Source of the DNA: Thunnus maccoyii | Lineage: Eukaryota > Chordata > Actinopteri > Scombriformes > Scombridae | Length of the DNA: 64,000 bases | Direction of reading: 5' to 3' | Assembly (NCBI RefSeq): GCF_910596095.1 | Contig: NC_056538.1 | Coordinates: 7,930,001 to 7,994,000 of the forward strand | In this document: piece after piece, positions 48,964 to 61,827 of the stretch | Layout of the letters: the number at the start of each line of letters is the position of its first letter | Position numbering within the stretch: position 1 is the first letter of the stretch | Position numbers and translations under genes: made by a program | Notes under the pieces: model-generated | Databases searched by the model: none | What the model saw: only the letters and a program-made list of their open reading frames with translations | Told to the model about the DNA's origin: nothing

Positions 48964-50010
48964 ATGAGAGGTGAGACTGAACACATTTATAGAGGCAGCA
49001 AAGGTTCATGAGTTGCCTTAGAGAAGCAACAGTGCAGTTACAGGCATCTAATGCAAAACTCTTCCTGAGTTTAGTGCTACATTTGCTTTTTTCCCCTCTC
49101 AGCTATTGTATTGCTGTGTCTGCTGGAAGCAGCATTTGCTGATATGATCTATCACTGGGATGGACCTGGCCGCGTAGCACCGGACCCCAACACAGGCAAT
49201 GGTGAGGAATTGTGGGTTTATAATGAATGTGTTTGCATGTATTCTTATCTGCACAGCCTTAACGAAATGTATTTATGTGCGTTTGTGTCTAGCGTGTCAC
49301 ACAGACCCGGGGTCTTGTGGCTGCTGTCTGATGCAGCAAAAGATACACAGGCTGAAGATGTACTTAAACGGGACTCTGAATACCTTGGAGAAGGAATACT
49401 TACAAGCAAAGCAAAGTCTCCACATTATTGAAAGTGAGTGACACATCCATCAAAGATTGAATATCATAAAAGCATCTTAAAGTATAAAACACACATTTTA
49501 GACTCTTCCAAATGTTAATAAGACAACACTGACCTACTTTTTACACTCCTAACCTGTCTTCTCCCTACATCTTCAGCCAGCCGCACCGCCTTCTCTGTTG
49601 GTCTATACAGTGATGATCGTGCTATGTGCTATGGCCCGTACGATTTCAACAGCCTCATCATCTACAAACAGGTCTTCCTTAACCTGGGTGGCAACTACAA
49701 TGTGGAGACTGGTATCTTCACTGTTCCACGCTCTGGTGTGTACATCCTTGCCGTCACCATCTACAGTGACGCTGGAGCTCCTGGTGCCAAACTGGCCATC
49801 TGCACCAGTCTGCAGGTTGACGGCCAGGTGGTGGTCGGAACCAAAGACGTAAATACATATGACCAAGAGGACAGTGCCACTATTGTTGTGGCCCTCCACT
49901 TGAAGGCTGAGAACCAGGTGGCTGTCAACCTGCCCAAAGGCTGCTTCCTCTGTGATGACAACAGCCACTATAACACTTTCAGTGCCTTTCTGCTTTATGC
50001 TACTGAATAA
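48964..50010 (+). CDS. secreted C1q-domain protein, tandem copy 3
   Basis: Four exons: 48964-48970, 49103-49201, 49293-49433 and 49577-50010; 226 residues. Signal peptide MRAIVLLCLLEAAFA, spacer DMIYHWDGPG, then the 141-base exon with TDPGSCGCCLMQ (39-50) and glycosylation site Asn61 (NGT). The C1q domain has SRTAFSVGLYS, VFLNLGGNYNVETGIFTVPR, DSATIVVALHLKAENQVAVN and YNTFSAFLLYATE. Introns are shorter than in copies 1 and 2, making this the most compact copy. Exon lengths and phases are otherwise the same as copy 1 except in the spacer exon. It is probably secreted as a trimer or higher oligomer; ligand unknown. All catalytic roles are absent in this family, which acts by binding. Confidence 0.92.
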
Positions 50011-53000
50011 GTTAGCGAGGTGTAGTGCACTGTTGTTTGTACCAAGTCTTTCCCTACTAACAAGGTTAGAGTCTGCTAGATGAAGTCTTTCTGTGGTGGC
50101 ATCTGTGCCTTATAGTCTCTCATCTCTCTTTTTGAGAGAAACCAGGTTTAAATCCATCACATCTGGATTCAACCCCTGCAATTTGAAAGCTTATGAACCT
50201 CAAAGCATGAGTATCTTCTTTCTGTAAGAGCTGAAATGATGTCATGTAAAGTTTGAGAGAAATATGCTGGACACCCATTTAAACAAAGTGGTTGGCCTTA
50301 TAGTTGATTCTGTTTCAACTGAGATGTTTGATGTCTACATTGAAGAAATTGTTGACAAAAGTAAAGTATTGAAATACTACTTTTGTGTCTATTTTTGGTA
50401 TTGTTTTGACATTTGGATGGAACTGACCTAGTTTTGGTTTGAAATTTGAATTTCAGTTAATAATACACACATAATTTAATTAAGCCCTTTAGTTTCCATT
50501 TTGGTTGCTCTGTGTATTAAATATCCTTATATGACATCATGAAGGGAAATTAAAATGAAAGCCATATCACTAGCCATGTGGGATAGATTGTAATAAGATA
50601 CATACAGTAACATATATATGTTAACATTTAGTTAAAAAGTCATTTATAGTGACATATAGTGTACAACAGTATGATTTTGTTTTTTAACTTTTAAAGGTTT
50701 TGTTCAGTGTTCATTGAATAATTCAGCAACAGTATTTGTTTATAATTATAGTACCAGTATGGATATCAGATCATAACACCATCATATTACACTGGATGCA
50801 CTGATTTAGTGCATCAGACAATATAACCAATAAAGTGAGAGTCATTAAGGGAAAGGAAAGTATTTTAAAATGTTTTTCAAAAATATGAAATTTATTTGAA
50901 AATAAAACACTTTCTCATGCTAGACAGGTCACCCGTCTATCACAGGTTGAACAAACACATCCACATTCACATTGAAGTCATTCACAAAGTGGTTTAATGT
51001 CAGCTGAGCACAGCACACTAACAGATACTTTCAAACCCAGTGTAGAAGGAATCAATATTTGCAGAGCACAGCAGAGGTCAGGTGAAAACTTGTCTGTTTG
51101 TTAGCCACTGAAACATATTACTAATAGGGACGTGTACATAGATTTTAATGGGCAGTGACTCAGATATCAACAATTAGTCTGTTACAATTTCATGCAACTT
51201 TGTCCTGCATCATACAGTATTTATAAGTACACTGTTTTCATAGCATGAAAAATAAATTATTTAAGCAAACAGCGCAATCTTAATACACATTGCAAATGTT
51301 CAAAGCTAACACACACACATGCAGGTGCTAGCCTGCCGAAAACACTGTTCCTCATTATCTGACTGACTTCCTACTGTTACAGTACCATTAATTATGGAGT
51401 CTGAATTATTATATTGTGCACATAAATCAAATAACATTTGTGTGTGCAGAATTACATTAATTTACTCTTGACACCTCTTGGGCTGTGTAGCTAACACTTA
51501 GCCTACACTGAACACAAGTGCACATTGTGCTAAAGAACTTATTAAACCTGCTTTAAACTGATTTTTCAGCCACTTTGGGGCAAACTGTGAACATTAACAT
51601 ACCATCACCTTTTAAGTTGATATGGCTAACAGTTAGGAAACTATTTACATATCCAACAGACACAGAGCAACATTAGCATTCATTTGGAGTTGTTTCTGTG
51701 TTTCTGGCCACATGATATAAGTTCAATATTTACTCTCCTTTTAGCTCTGTTTTTGGTCATGAACCCTTGAGGAGAAAATATCTGTATCTTTAGCTGCTAA
51801 ATAATCTGTTATGTTCACAAGCTAGCCGCTGACTTTGTCTGTCTGCTGTTTGGCAGCTAGTACAGTCAGGTTTTGGAGCTTTTCCATTGAAAAAGGCTGA
51901 AAACAATAAGAGGGCCAAAACAAAATAAACCAAAACAATAAGCGAAAGATGTTGTAAGTGTCAGAGTCAGGTGGGTTTAAATCGAACCCGTTCACCCTGA
52001 AATAGTCCTGTGTTAATATATTGATTATAGCCACCTTAATGACCAATTAAATAAAGTTATAGATGTATTTTAAGATAATGAAAAATACAACCATACAAAA
52101 AAGGGTGAAATCTGTAGAGTGAAAGTAGATCTTTTACATTTCAAATATTTTGATTTGTCAAAAGCAGGTGGCACTAATAACATTATTAATTGCTGTATTA
52201 TATTGTCCTGTAATAGAGCCATTATTAATGTTATTATAGTCATTCTTTTCTTTTCTCGCTATCACAAGTCAGATTGTCTGCTGTAAGAAAGGTTAAAGCT
52301 TTTAAGCTTCTAAAGAAGCGAAAGACCCACTATTAAATCATTTGGCCCCGGACACCCTCTTTAATAACTGAAAAAACATACTTGACATTGTTTTATCAGT
52401 GTGATACTTCATAATGATTTCCTAATTTTATGAGCAGAGCAGATAGTTAATCCTGACAAGTATGTCACTGTAGAATATACTGTACATTGCTTTGTCTGTG
52501 AATGACTTTTTGGCAAACACAAGGAGTATATACTGTATGTTTTTATGGATAGTTCATATAATATACACAACATGAAATATTTCCTTATTTGGAAAATAAT
52601 GTGTTATGGTAATTTCTGTAGTTTCAAATGTGTATGCCCAATTTGTGGCAGAGGGAAGATACTTTTCTATTTATCAAGTTTAAATAAGGTTTGAAATAAA
52701 GAAGAAAAAAACTAAGTAAGGTTTACTTTGCAATTGTTATCATTTTTACAGCATACTAGTGGGGTCTCATGGACTCCCAACAATGTGGAAGTAAGTAGCG
52801 AGACATGGCCAATGCTGCTGACTAGCCTCGTCACATGAAAATGAACTCTGGCACATTTTCACCTCCATATCCAACAATCTCAGAAAGATGACCACTCTAT
52901 TATTTTCACCATCACACAGTAACTCAAAGCTCTGGTTTGAAATCACATCTGAGGTCAGGGCACCGTGCACGTCACTTTTATCCCAAGTTATTATGTGACT

Positions 53001-53679
53001 CATATAGTTGGCCTGTTTTGAACTGATGAAGTGCAAAGCAAACATAAAACACCTGAAACACCCTGACCTCCATCTAGCAGATAAGACTATGTGTGAAGAA
53101 CCAGGTCAGCTGACTTGGGACTCCATACATGCAGGTGGCTATCAAAACAATGCAGACAATGAACTGTCCCTGGAGCTAAGACCATTTCAAAAGGAACTGT
53201 CAACACAGGAAACACCCTGTTATCCAATAGGACTAGAGGAACCTCAGAGACCGTAACAAATTACTCTGCAATTTAAGATTACAAACAACCAGTGGAGATG
53301 AACGCCGGCAGGAGCTGTTGTGCACACGGCTGATTGTTATTTTGCTTTGAGCGATAGCAACACACAAGAAAAAAACCAAAACTGCAGTTATTTATGGCAT
53401 AACATTAGTTATGTCAGAAGGCTGTTTCGTGTTGAAATTAATTCAAATGTATTTATCTACAGTATAGCAAACCTATAGTGGTATAGATAAGATTTTCTGT
53501 TGTACAATATCCCTGCATTTGAAAATATTTGTGTGGTTTTTTTTTTTCAAGATGCCACCATGACTTTCAGCCATATGATCATGGATGAAAAGTCTCAATA
53601 TCAACAGTTCAAAACGCCATCTGCTGTTGATGATCATGTGATATGATAGAAAGCCCCAGCTCAGCTACTAAATTGACAT
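50011..53679. other. gene-poor AT-rich spacer
   Basis: After the copy 3 3' untranslated region I see no coding exon. About 50927-50990 (AGACAGGTCACCCGTCTATC...) is a relic of the repeat also seen at 41950. Several short open frames (for example 53008-53256) have no recognisable features and are left uncalled. Confidence 0.4.
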
Positions 53680-54160
53680 TAAGGTTATTTTGTCAACTGT
53701 TAATGGACAGATTAGTTTCATGCCGAATAATTCTATTACTGTATGTTAACTAATTCTGCCAACATTTGCTAATTAGCACTAAACACAAAGTACAGCTGAG
53801 GCTGATGGTAATGTCAGTAGTTTTGCAGGTATTTGGTCATAAACCAAAATATTGGACAAAGTGAAATTTTGATCAGATGAAAAATCAGAGGAAACCATAC
53901 AATTCATTCTGAGGGCAACATTAATGCCTGTACCAAATTTCATGGCAGTCCATCCTATAATTGTAGATTAAATAATAAATATCAACCTCATGGTGGTTGG
54001 TGGAAAAGTCAGAGGATCACCAGAGTCATTAGGATCCATCCTCTGGGCACCATGAATGTCTGTACTAACTGTTTGTGCCACTCCATTTAAAAAGTGTTGA
54101 GACATTTCAATCTGGATCGAAGTGGTGGATGACCGACTGACATTGTCATTCATTGACCAT
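53680..54160 (-). repeat. dispersed fish repeat, inverted copy of the 37470 family
   Basis: Contains ATTCATTCTGAGGGCAACAT, GTACCAAATTTCATGGCAGTCC and a second similar unit with GGATCCATCCTCTGGGCACC. These are reverse complements of the motifs in 37470-37915. Diverged; no coding capacity. Confidence 0.55.
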
Positions 54161-55038
54161 AAATATCACACAGATTTAACATTGTCTAATTTTCCCTCCA
54201 ATCAATGTCTCTATATTTTTCAATGGGTGCTCAGCTGTGACTTTTAAGTTAATTAGGTTTAATTGAGTAAAAAGTACCTAATACAACAGTCTTGAGAACA
54301 TATACAGCCTCTGCAGAAATTTACCATCAGCTGTCTGCCACCAAATTAACCTAGAACAACCAACATCACCTAAAACCTCTTAATCAGGATTAAGGCAGCT
54401 CATAACTTCTTTGTTTGTCTGTGTGACACATTTTGCATGAACTGCTTGGAATGAAAACCAAGATGAAAAATGACAACAAATAGCCTTCCTGTTAATCTGA
54501 TTGTATTTTCTTGTGAAATAAATATTGCCCTACAACACAAGATCATTTCATTTATTCCAGCCAAATAACTATCTCAACCCTCAACAAACAATAATCAATA
54601 CATCTGGGTTTCCAACAATATCCAAAGAGAAAGTAATTATGGGAACACACAGTATCACTTCTCTCCTACTTCCACCTCAGCATGAGAACCAGGTGACGCT
54701 GTATATTGTTGTCCGATCTAGGCCTTTATCGATGAACTGGCTTCTACCAGCTTCTTTTTGTCTTCTTGTCAGTGGACCATGATATCCTTGGGGACCTAAC
54801 AACAATGTTATCCATATCAGCATACTGAGCAGCCAATGTGCTCTGGAAGGATGGGAACCAGACACCGCTGTCCTAATAATGTTATGGTCCAAACAATAGG
54901 GGGCCAAAAGGTGCAATGACACACCAATTCTTGGTCTTTCACACTAAAGGAAAACCATCTACTGTACTGTATTACCAGGGACGAACGTGGCTCTGTTTGT
55001 GGAAGGAATTAGAGTGTGAGTGTTTGGCTGTGAAACCT

Positions 55039-55046
<8 letters not shown>

Positions 55047-55086
<40 letters not shown>
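55047..55086 (+). repeat. (GT)n microsatellite
   Basis: About 20 uninterrupted GT units, roughly 100 bases before the likely first exon of the fourth C1q-domain gene. Confidence 0.95.
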
Positions 55087-55088
<2 letters not shown>

Positions 55089-55179
55089 ATGTGAGGAGGC
55101 GGAGCTTCTGTCCCTCACCTCCTCAAGGGGAGGATCACCTGCAGTGCATCAATAATAAGCCAAAAACATCCCCTGCTTA

Positions 55180-55273
55180 AAACTCTTGCGGGCATTGACT
55201 AAGACGCCGTTTCACAAACTCACAAGAACTTGACATAAATTTTCAGAACAACAAGAGGGAGGAACAAAAAACA
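55180..55273 (+). other. probable non-coding first exon of the fourth C1q-domain gene
   Basis: The sequence ends in AAAAACA followed by a strong donor GTAAGTTTTA at 55274. The coding ATG at 56798 sits directly after an acceptor (CTACTTTTTCAG), so a leader exon is required upstream. An AATAATAAG stretch at about 55151 could serve as a TATA element. The 5' end is a guess. Confidence 0.45.
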
Positions 55274-56797
55274 GTAAGTTTTATGTTTCTATCCTTAAAT
55301 GGCATTTAAAACTTATACATCTTCAAAGAAAAAAAATCATCCAAAATTGGTCACTCTGGGTCTCAACCACCAACCAATTCACTTGCTGTGAGAAGGAATG
55401 TGACAAATCATACAGATTTGTCTTTTCTCTCTCAGATATTTTTGCAGATTATTGGGTATAATGAGTGATGTGATTTTCAGACACAAAATCAGGTTGGGCA
55501 GGTTTGATTCGTCAGAGATCGTAACTCATCTGTTGTTGAAATGTAATGGGTCATTTTTAAATTATATACTTCATTGTACAATTAATGGATTAAGAGTGTG
55601 CATATATCAAAATCAGATGTATTATATACTTCCTGTTACTTTTGAATTTTGTACCTTTACATAAGTTATTTTAATTTTTTTCTAATGATTTAAACCTTTA
55701 TTAAGTGATTTTTGATTACCACAAGGGAGATAAAAGAGTCAAAACTAATCCTCCAGAAACAAATACAGTTAGCTAAAGCTAACCTCTTAGAAGCAATTGC
55801 CTATTTTCACACCCATATGCATCCCATATAGTTGTGCTTCTGGCCTCCTTCTGACAAATGTCCCAAATCCAATACTCACTCGTCTTTAACTCTGTTTTGG
55901 ACCAGACAAATATCTGTTTGAATTTCTTCATCAGTCAGTTGTTTATCATGGTGCTTTGATGTTAAATGCTGGGCAGATAGATAACCTTGCCCGGTTTGGC
56001 TAACTCAGTTTGGCTAACAGAGTTTTCTAGTTAGCAATAATTTGGTGGTTTGCAGGTCAAAGTATAGCTAGACATGTAGCTTAAAACCAGGCTAATTTAG
56101 TTAGAAAAGTGAAGGTTTTGTAGACTTCGGGGTCTCATAAACATGTGCTCCATCAGCATGATAAATATAACGTGATTTCTATATGAAGCAGGTTCTCACC
56201 AGTCACACACTGAAATCATTGAGATGCTGTTGAACTAGGGGTTATATGACCTGCAGATCACTAAATCCGTGATAACTGTGTTGTTTGGTGGAAATGGCTG
56301 CCTTCGGTTACTTGCATATTGGGTGGTATTAGTTACTGAGAGCCGTAACACTCAACCATTCAATGTATTTGAGAACTAAAACAATGGGCTAAAAGTGGAT
56401 AAAGTCTGAATCGATTTTTTGAGTTGGGTTTTTTACAAGCAACTTTTCATCTTACATAGAACTACTTGAGCCAATATAAAAATCCAAAACATTGCTAATG
56501 TGGGCTTAAACAGATTTAATTCTGAATCAGAATACAGGCAGCTCGTCTTCAAAAGTTGCTCATAAACTGTGCGCCATGTTTTAACAGAATTTTATTATTA
56601 AATGTGACTCTGAGATGTACAACAAGCTATATCAAAGATGTGTCATTACTGACTTAAATTACAAAACTGTATGACACTATATGTTTTGACTGCAAGTAAA
56701 ATGTAATTATGTTGCGTATAATTTACCTCTTGACAGGGCACCAAGCATTTCCCTGCCTTGATGCGTAATAATCCATAACTGACAACTACTTTTTCAG
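55274..56797 (+). other. intron 1 of the fourth C1q-domain gene, no feature recognised
   Basis: AT-rich sequence with no exon, clear mobile element or RNA gene that I can support. Confidence 0.35.
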
Positions 56798-58417
56798 ATG
56801 GTTGTATTACCTCTTTTGTTCCTGTTGGGGGTGCTGTGTCGCTGTGGTCATGTAGAGGCCCAGTCCAGCACCACTGAAATGCTGAAACAAGCTGCACGTA
56901 AGCGACACAATTTACCACATTTCATTCCTTTCATCTAGTACTCATCCACACAAACTATACAGTACATCATGGATCATATCATCCAACTTTGAGTACTTTT
57001 GTGAATGCTTTTTTTTTTTTAACCCAAATATGTTTTTAACTTTACTCAGATAAAGTCAACAGAGCAAGCATGTTCATTTACAGCAACATCCTGCTTCAAA
57101 CTGACACAGTTATACACCTCTGACCTCCATGTTGAACTCACATAACCTTCTGTCCCCCGTCTTCTCTTTCTCGCCCTGCCTCCATCACAACGCAGTCCAG
57201 TTGAAGGAAACTCTGACCTGTGACAAGTGGGACTGCAACTGTACTTTCAATCGCCAGCGTGGCTGCTGCTGTGCAGCCCCAGAGATGTACCAAATAGAGG
57301 AGGACACCTTTATCAGGATGACATATTTGTGGAATGATATCAGCACACTGAATGACAAAGTACAGGCACTCACAGGTAAACACGCTCACACTGATGGATA
57401 GGAGATTTAGGCCAACATATCAGTAAATCATTGCATACTGCAGACAGAAACACACACACAAGATGGATGTTTCATAGATCTTTTGTGGACACTGAACTTT
57501 GCTGTAAAATAAAATCTCTCTCTTACTCTCAGCTAGCATGAAGTTTTCCTTCAAAGCCACCATGGACTCAAATATTGCCGTCGTAATTCCTGGATCTACT
57601 GAACATTGCTTCGGTCCTTTCAATACTAATGTGCCAATCCCCTACTCCATCGTCTCTCTTAATGATGGATATGTCTATAACCCTTCCTTAGGTAGGAAAC
57701 ACACATACAGTATAAACACACACAACCACACATATATACACAGATTTTAAATTTAGTCTCTTTAGTTTATTTTCCCATACATCACTGCAGTTCCACTAAC
57801 CCTCCACCTACTCTTGCAGGTGTCTTCACTGCCACTCGTGCGGGAGTTTATGTCTTTTCCTTTACAGCCTACTCATCTGTGGAAGCAAATGGGCGCCTCT
57901 ACCATAAAGTAAACAAAGCAGATAGATTAGACAAATATCTGATTACACAAAACATTTCACTGATTTACCTGCATAGCAACGTCGAGCCTTTTGTGTCTTT
58001 ATTTTGTGTTTTGTTGTATCTGTAGGTCCAGCTGGTAAAGAACGGGAAGCCGATAAGCGGCGTGTGGGAGAACAATCGAGAAGACGGTGAAGACAGTGCC
58101 AGTCAGGTAAGAAGTGAGAGGAAAGTGAAGGTTTAACAAGAGTAACACGATTGCACAACTGGTTGCTTGAAACTAATCTAGTGATTGCAATAACATCAAA
58201 TTGCAAATAGAAGAAAGATTCCATGCCCTTTGCATGATTTTATAATGACTATGTGAAACATGACACTGTATGATATGTATGTCCTCAGGTTGTGATGCTG
58301 GAGATGATGAGAGGCGATCAGGTCTACACAGAGCTGATATCTGGCAGGAAGCTCTGTAAACATCTTGAGTTCAACGTCTTTAGTGGTTACATGATGTACC
58401 CCTCTAATGATGAGTAA
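56798..58417 (+). CDS. secreted C1q-domain protein, cerebellin-like, split-exon type
   Basis: Six coding exons: 56798-56897, 57196-57375, 57533-57691, 57820-57908, 58026-58106 and 58289-58417; 245 residues. Signal peptide MVVLPLLFLLGVLCRCGHVEA is followed by a helix-forming Cys-rich region (TCDKWDCNCTF, RGCCCAAPEM) and a leucine/isoleucine heptad stretch to about residue 93. The C1q domain (about 94-245) includes MKFSFKATMDSN, CFGPFNTNVPIPYSIVSLND, GVFTATRAGVYVFSFTAY, DSASQVVMLEMMRGDQVYTE and FNVFSGYMMYP. The domain is interrupted by three introns, unlike the single-exon domain of the three tandem copies, so this is a separate lineage and not a fourth recent duplicate. A 5' leader exon lies upstream. 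AATAAA is near 58787. No collagen repeat; orthologue not named. Confidence 0.9.
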
Positions 58418-59500
58418 CACACCATTAGATATCAGGGCTACTTAAAATTTCTCACTCCAGGACCTTAAATGAATCTATTTATCCTCGTTCAACTAAACTC
58501 CTGATCCATGAAGACACACTAGTGTGTTTTGTCATATTTTGACCCACCAGAAGTGTTGTGGGACACGCCCCATAGTAACAACTCCTGCTGTAGAGACAAA
58601 CAAGATGCTTGAGTTTGCAGGCATTTATGATCAAACATATTTATGCATAGCATGAGTACAGAAAGTCACATGTTTGGAAGTATTTGCATCATTAGAAAAT
58701 ATATGGGTACGCTTATAAATGCATTACCACACTTAATGACTGCTGTCTGTGTACAGAGAAAGTGTGAAACGGTTTTGATTTGGAAATAATAAAAGTTTAT
58801 TTGACATGTCAGTTTTGTATGTGCTGTATCTCACTTGCTACACACACACACACGCAGCCCTTGAATGGAAATAGGTTGTAGTCAGAAGCTTTGAAATGAA
58901 TCAGGATGACAGCGATTGGTCATAACACTTCTGCTGCTAGCATTTGGTCCGTGACTTTATTGTATAACCCTGTAAACAAGTGCCTTTCATGGAAGCTCAT
59001 CGCAAATGAATATAAACCACAGCCGAAGTAAATTCCTTAAGTTGAATAAACACATGATGTAGAAGCAGCTTACACACATGCTGCATGCACGTGCACACAC
59101 ACACACACACACACCATAAAAGTTTAGGCATCGTCATAGACATTCCAGTAGGAAGCTTTTATGAGGCAGCAGTGTATTTCCCAAAATGTCAAATATCTGG
59201 CTCTATGTCTGTCCACCAGTCCACCAGATGCCCTGTCTGATTTTTTCCCTGTTTGTTGAACTGGACTCTTGAAGTTGAAACTGAAGTTTGCTTTCACACT
59301 AGTTGTAAAATGTGACTGAGGAGTTTGACACACCCAGTTAGACGTCAAAGATGCACCAATGTATACACCAGACAGTTCATTCTACATGTTCTCTGTGTTT
59401 ACATTCAGGGCATTTAGCAGATGTTCTTATCCAGAGACTGACAGGTGTTTGTTAAACATTTGTTACTGTAGATATGACTTATTTGCATTTACAGCCTCTG
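58418..59500. other. spacer after the fourth C1q-domain gene
   Basis: Holds its 3' untranslated region and short AC runs (about 58842-58855 and 59093-59114). No gene was recognised. Confidence 0.4.
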
Positions 59501-59507
59501 TGTGCCA

Positions 59508-59958
59508 TGTTAGAAGAACTGCATCATCATGAAATGGTAAAGAGTTTGCAGGTTATAGTGCACTTGTGTATTTGTACTTGTTTATTCATGTATATACTTA
59601 GATGGGCTTATTGGATATATAAGCAGATTGTGTTTTTGGTTTTCTGTTTGCCCTGTGTTTTTCCTCCTGTGTCCCCAGCCTGCTTTTCCCTCCACACCTG
59701 CCCTGCATTAATCTAGTTAGTCCTGCCCTGCTCCCTGCGTCTTCCCCAGCCACTCAGCTCTTTTCCTGTTCCACCTGCAGCTCATCCACTTGTTAGTTTA
59801 GTTTATATTTAAGCCCCGGTTTTCAGTTCAGTATTGTTCAGTTCAGTTCCACTTTGCCTGCACTCCTGAGTTCTGTCCCTGAGTTGAGAGAATAAATATT
59901 GATTCTTCAGTGTCTACTGCCTGCTGTCTCCTGCATTTGGGTCCACTTGCTCCTAACA
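59508..59958 (+). mobile_element. solo LTR-like fossil of an LTR retrotransposon (Gypsy-type guess)
   Basis: The right half looks like a long terminal repeat: a TATA-like TTTATATTTAAGCC near 59802, a polyadenylation signal AATAAA at 59891, and an end at CTCCTAACA (59958). A TGTTAG at 59508 would pair with the terminal CTAACA, but no target duplication was seen, so the left edge is uncertain. No internal coding region is present. It looks like an old, lone LTR. Confidence 0.45.
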
Positions 59959-61304
59959 AAACTTCTCCTTTAATTTGTCTGTGCTAATTTCAACAGTCTG
60001 AGAGATAATGGTCAGACTCATTGGATGTCAGCAGAGGATCAGAAGGCTCAAGAAAGATGCTATGACATCAATAATATAATGTTATCAGAGTCATATAAAA
60101 CTTCATACATCACATTGCCCATTAAAATAACTTAATCTTTTGGCAGACAGGTTATGTGGGTATTCCAACAAAAAGGCTGAGATACTTTTAAAACATTCAT
60201 ACATTTTGTGGATTTTAAGTGGAATATAAACTACAATGTTTCAATCTGAAAATTAGTGGAGTAGACATATAAAGCAGCATAAAAAGCATTTTTAATTGTT
60301 GTTTGTAATTTTAGTAAATGCACCTAGTAAATATAATGACTGAGGGTGAGAAGACCAAGAACAGCCCAGGGGTGCTTGAAACTGTTCAAACATTTATCAT
60401 TTCAAAAGTTCTCCAATGAGAAGTACGAAGGGCCAGAAAGGACAATGGTAAAGTAGACTAAAACATGGATTTGAATGAAGTAAATTACAAAGCAGGTGCT
60501 CCTGACGCACATGTGGTAACTATTATACAAGAGTGGGAACATACAGCGATTTCCCCAAAAATGAAGGCACAAAGTACAAAAAGTTAAAATGCATACACAT
60601 GAGAATGTGTGCTGCTCAAAGTGGGTTTAAATGAGGGGAACACAACCATGAAACCTTGAAATTACTGAGCCAAAAAGACAAATGAGACGAAATTTTGTTT
60701 TCTTGTGATCTTGTGACGAGAAATATGTTGTTATCTTGATAATACATTTTTTCCTTAATATAGCAAAGGAATTGCAATTTATGTTATTATGAGTCAATTA
60801 ATCATAATTTATGTCATGATCATGTGAACCCAGTTTTGTCCACATTACAACAGGCTGATGATATATGTTTGTTATGCTGAGTTCATACAATTCTGTGTTT
60901 TTTGTGAGAAATAATTAAAAGACTGATCTCTCTGACCTCAAGCAGATAATCATTTTAGGGAAAAATGTTCAAAAGGATATAGATTCATAGTTAAGTGTAT
61001 ATGTAACTTTGATACTTCACAGCTATCTATAGTAAGTATAGTCTAACAGTATCTGAGAATTGGTCAAGGTTGAAATCTGGTTTGTTACATACTTAGTCTA
61101 TGAATCCCATTTATGTGATGAGGTAAGGGTGGTTTCTTATCCGGGGTGTGATCTAACCTAAAACTTTCCACTGAGAGAGTAAATCCAGCTGCAGTTATAA
61201 ACATGCTGTACGTTAAACACCTCTTATATTCAAACAGGAGCACTGTGCCAAAAAGTGTAATGGAGTGGAAGTGATGGAAATGTCATGACTGACGGTGGTG
61301 GGGT

Positions 61305-61306
<2 letters not shown>
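59959..61306. other. AT-rich spacer, nothing recognised
   Basis: No open frame, repeat ends or RNA gene that I can support in this stretch. Confidence 0.35.

Positions 61307-61370
<64 letters not shown>
61307..61370 (+). repeat. (AC)32 microsatellite
   Basis: Uninterrupted AC dinucleotide repeat of 64 bases. Confidence 0.97.
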
Positions 61371-61373
<3 letters not shown>

Positions 61374-61469
61374 GTTTGCAGTTACTGAAGAGCACCCAGG
61401 ACTTACATGGAGTTCTCTGCCTGAATGATGATGACTCTGTTACTCCTCCTCACTCCCATCCATCCATTC

Positions 61470-61500
61470 TGTCTCCTCTCCTCTCCTCTCCTCATGCACA
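61470..61500 (+). repeat. short (TCTCC)n tract
   Basis: Five-base repeat CTCTCCTCTCCTCTCC within a pyrimidine-rich stretch upstream of the candidate promoter. Confidence 0.7.
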
Positions 61501-61827
61501 CCTTTCCCTCTTTTTATCTATTACCTCCCACCCTTCATGAATGTCTAAATCTAAGTAGAGAAAGTCTTTGTTCTGCTGCCTGCTTTGACGTTATTTAGGA
61601 CTTGTGCGTTGCGCCTTCATTTTCTTTTCCACACCCAGTGTCTCATATTTTTTTTTCATACGCCATATATTCTCTCCCTCCCTTTTCCTCCAGCCCCCAT
61701 CCTCTACCTCACCATCGCACAGCCACTCTGAACAAGGAGGGATGTGGTGAAAGTATTTGGAGAATTCCTACTGACCACACCGACGCTGCCTGGCTGCTGT
61801 CTCTCCTCTACATGGAACAGCTCTACC

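Noticed and set aside
40029-50010. Orthology of the tandem C1q genes to C1QTNF5 (mammalian MFRP partner)
   Set aside because: No collagen Gly-X-Y repeat and different N-terminal Cys motif; nudt8 and a TRIM gene intervene.
53008-53256. 82-codon open frame in the gene-poor spacer
   Set aside because: No start context, splice sites or recognisable features; likely chance.
61213-61540. Open frames across the AC repeat
   Set aside because: They are Val/Cys or Thr/His runs created by the dinucleotide repeat.
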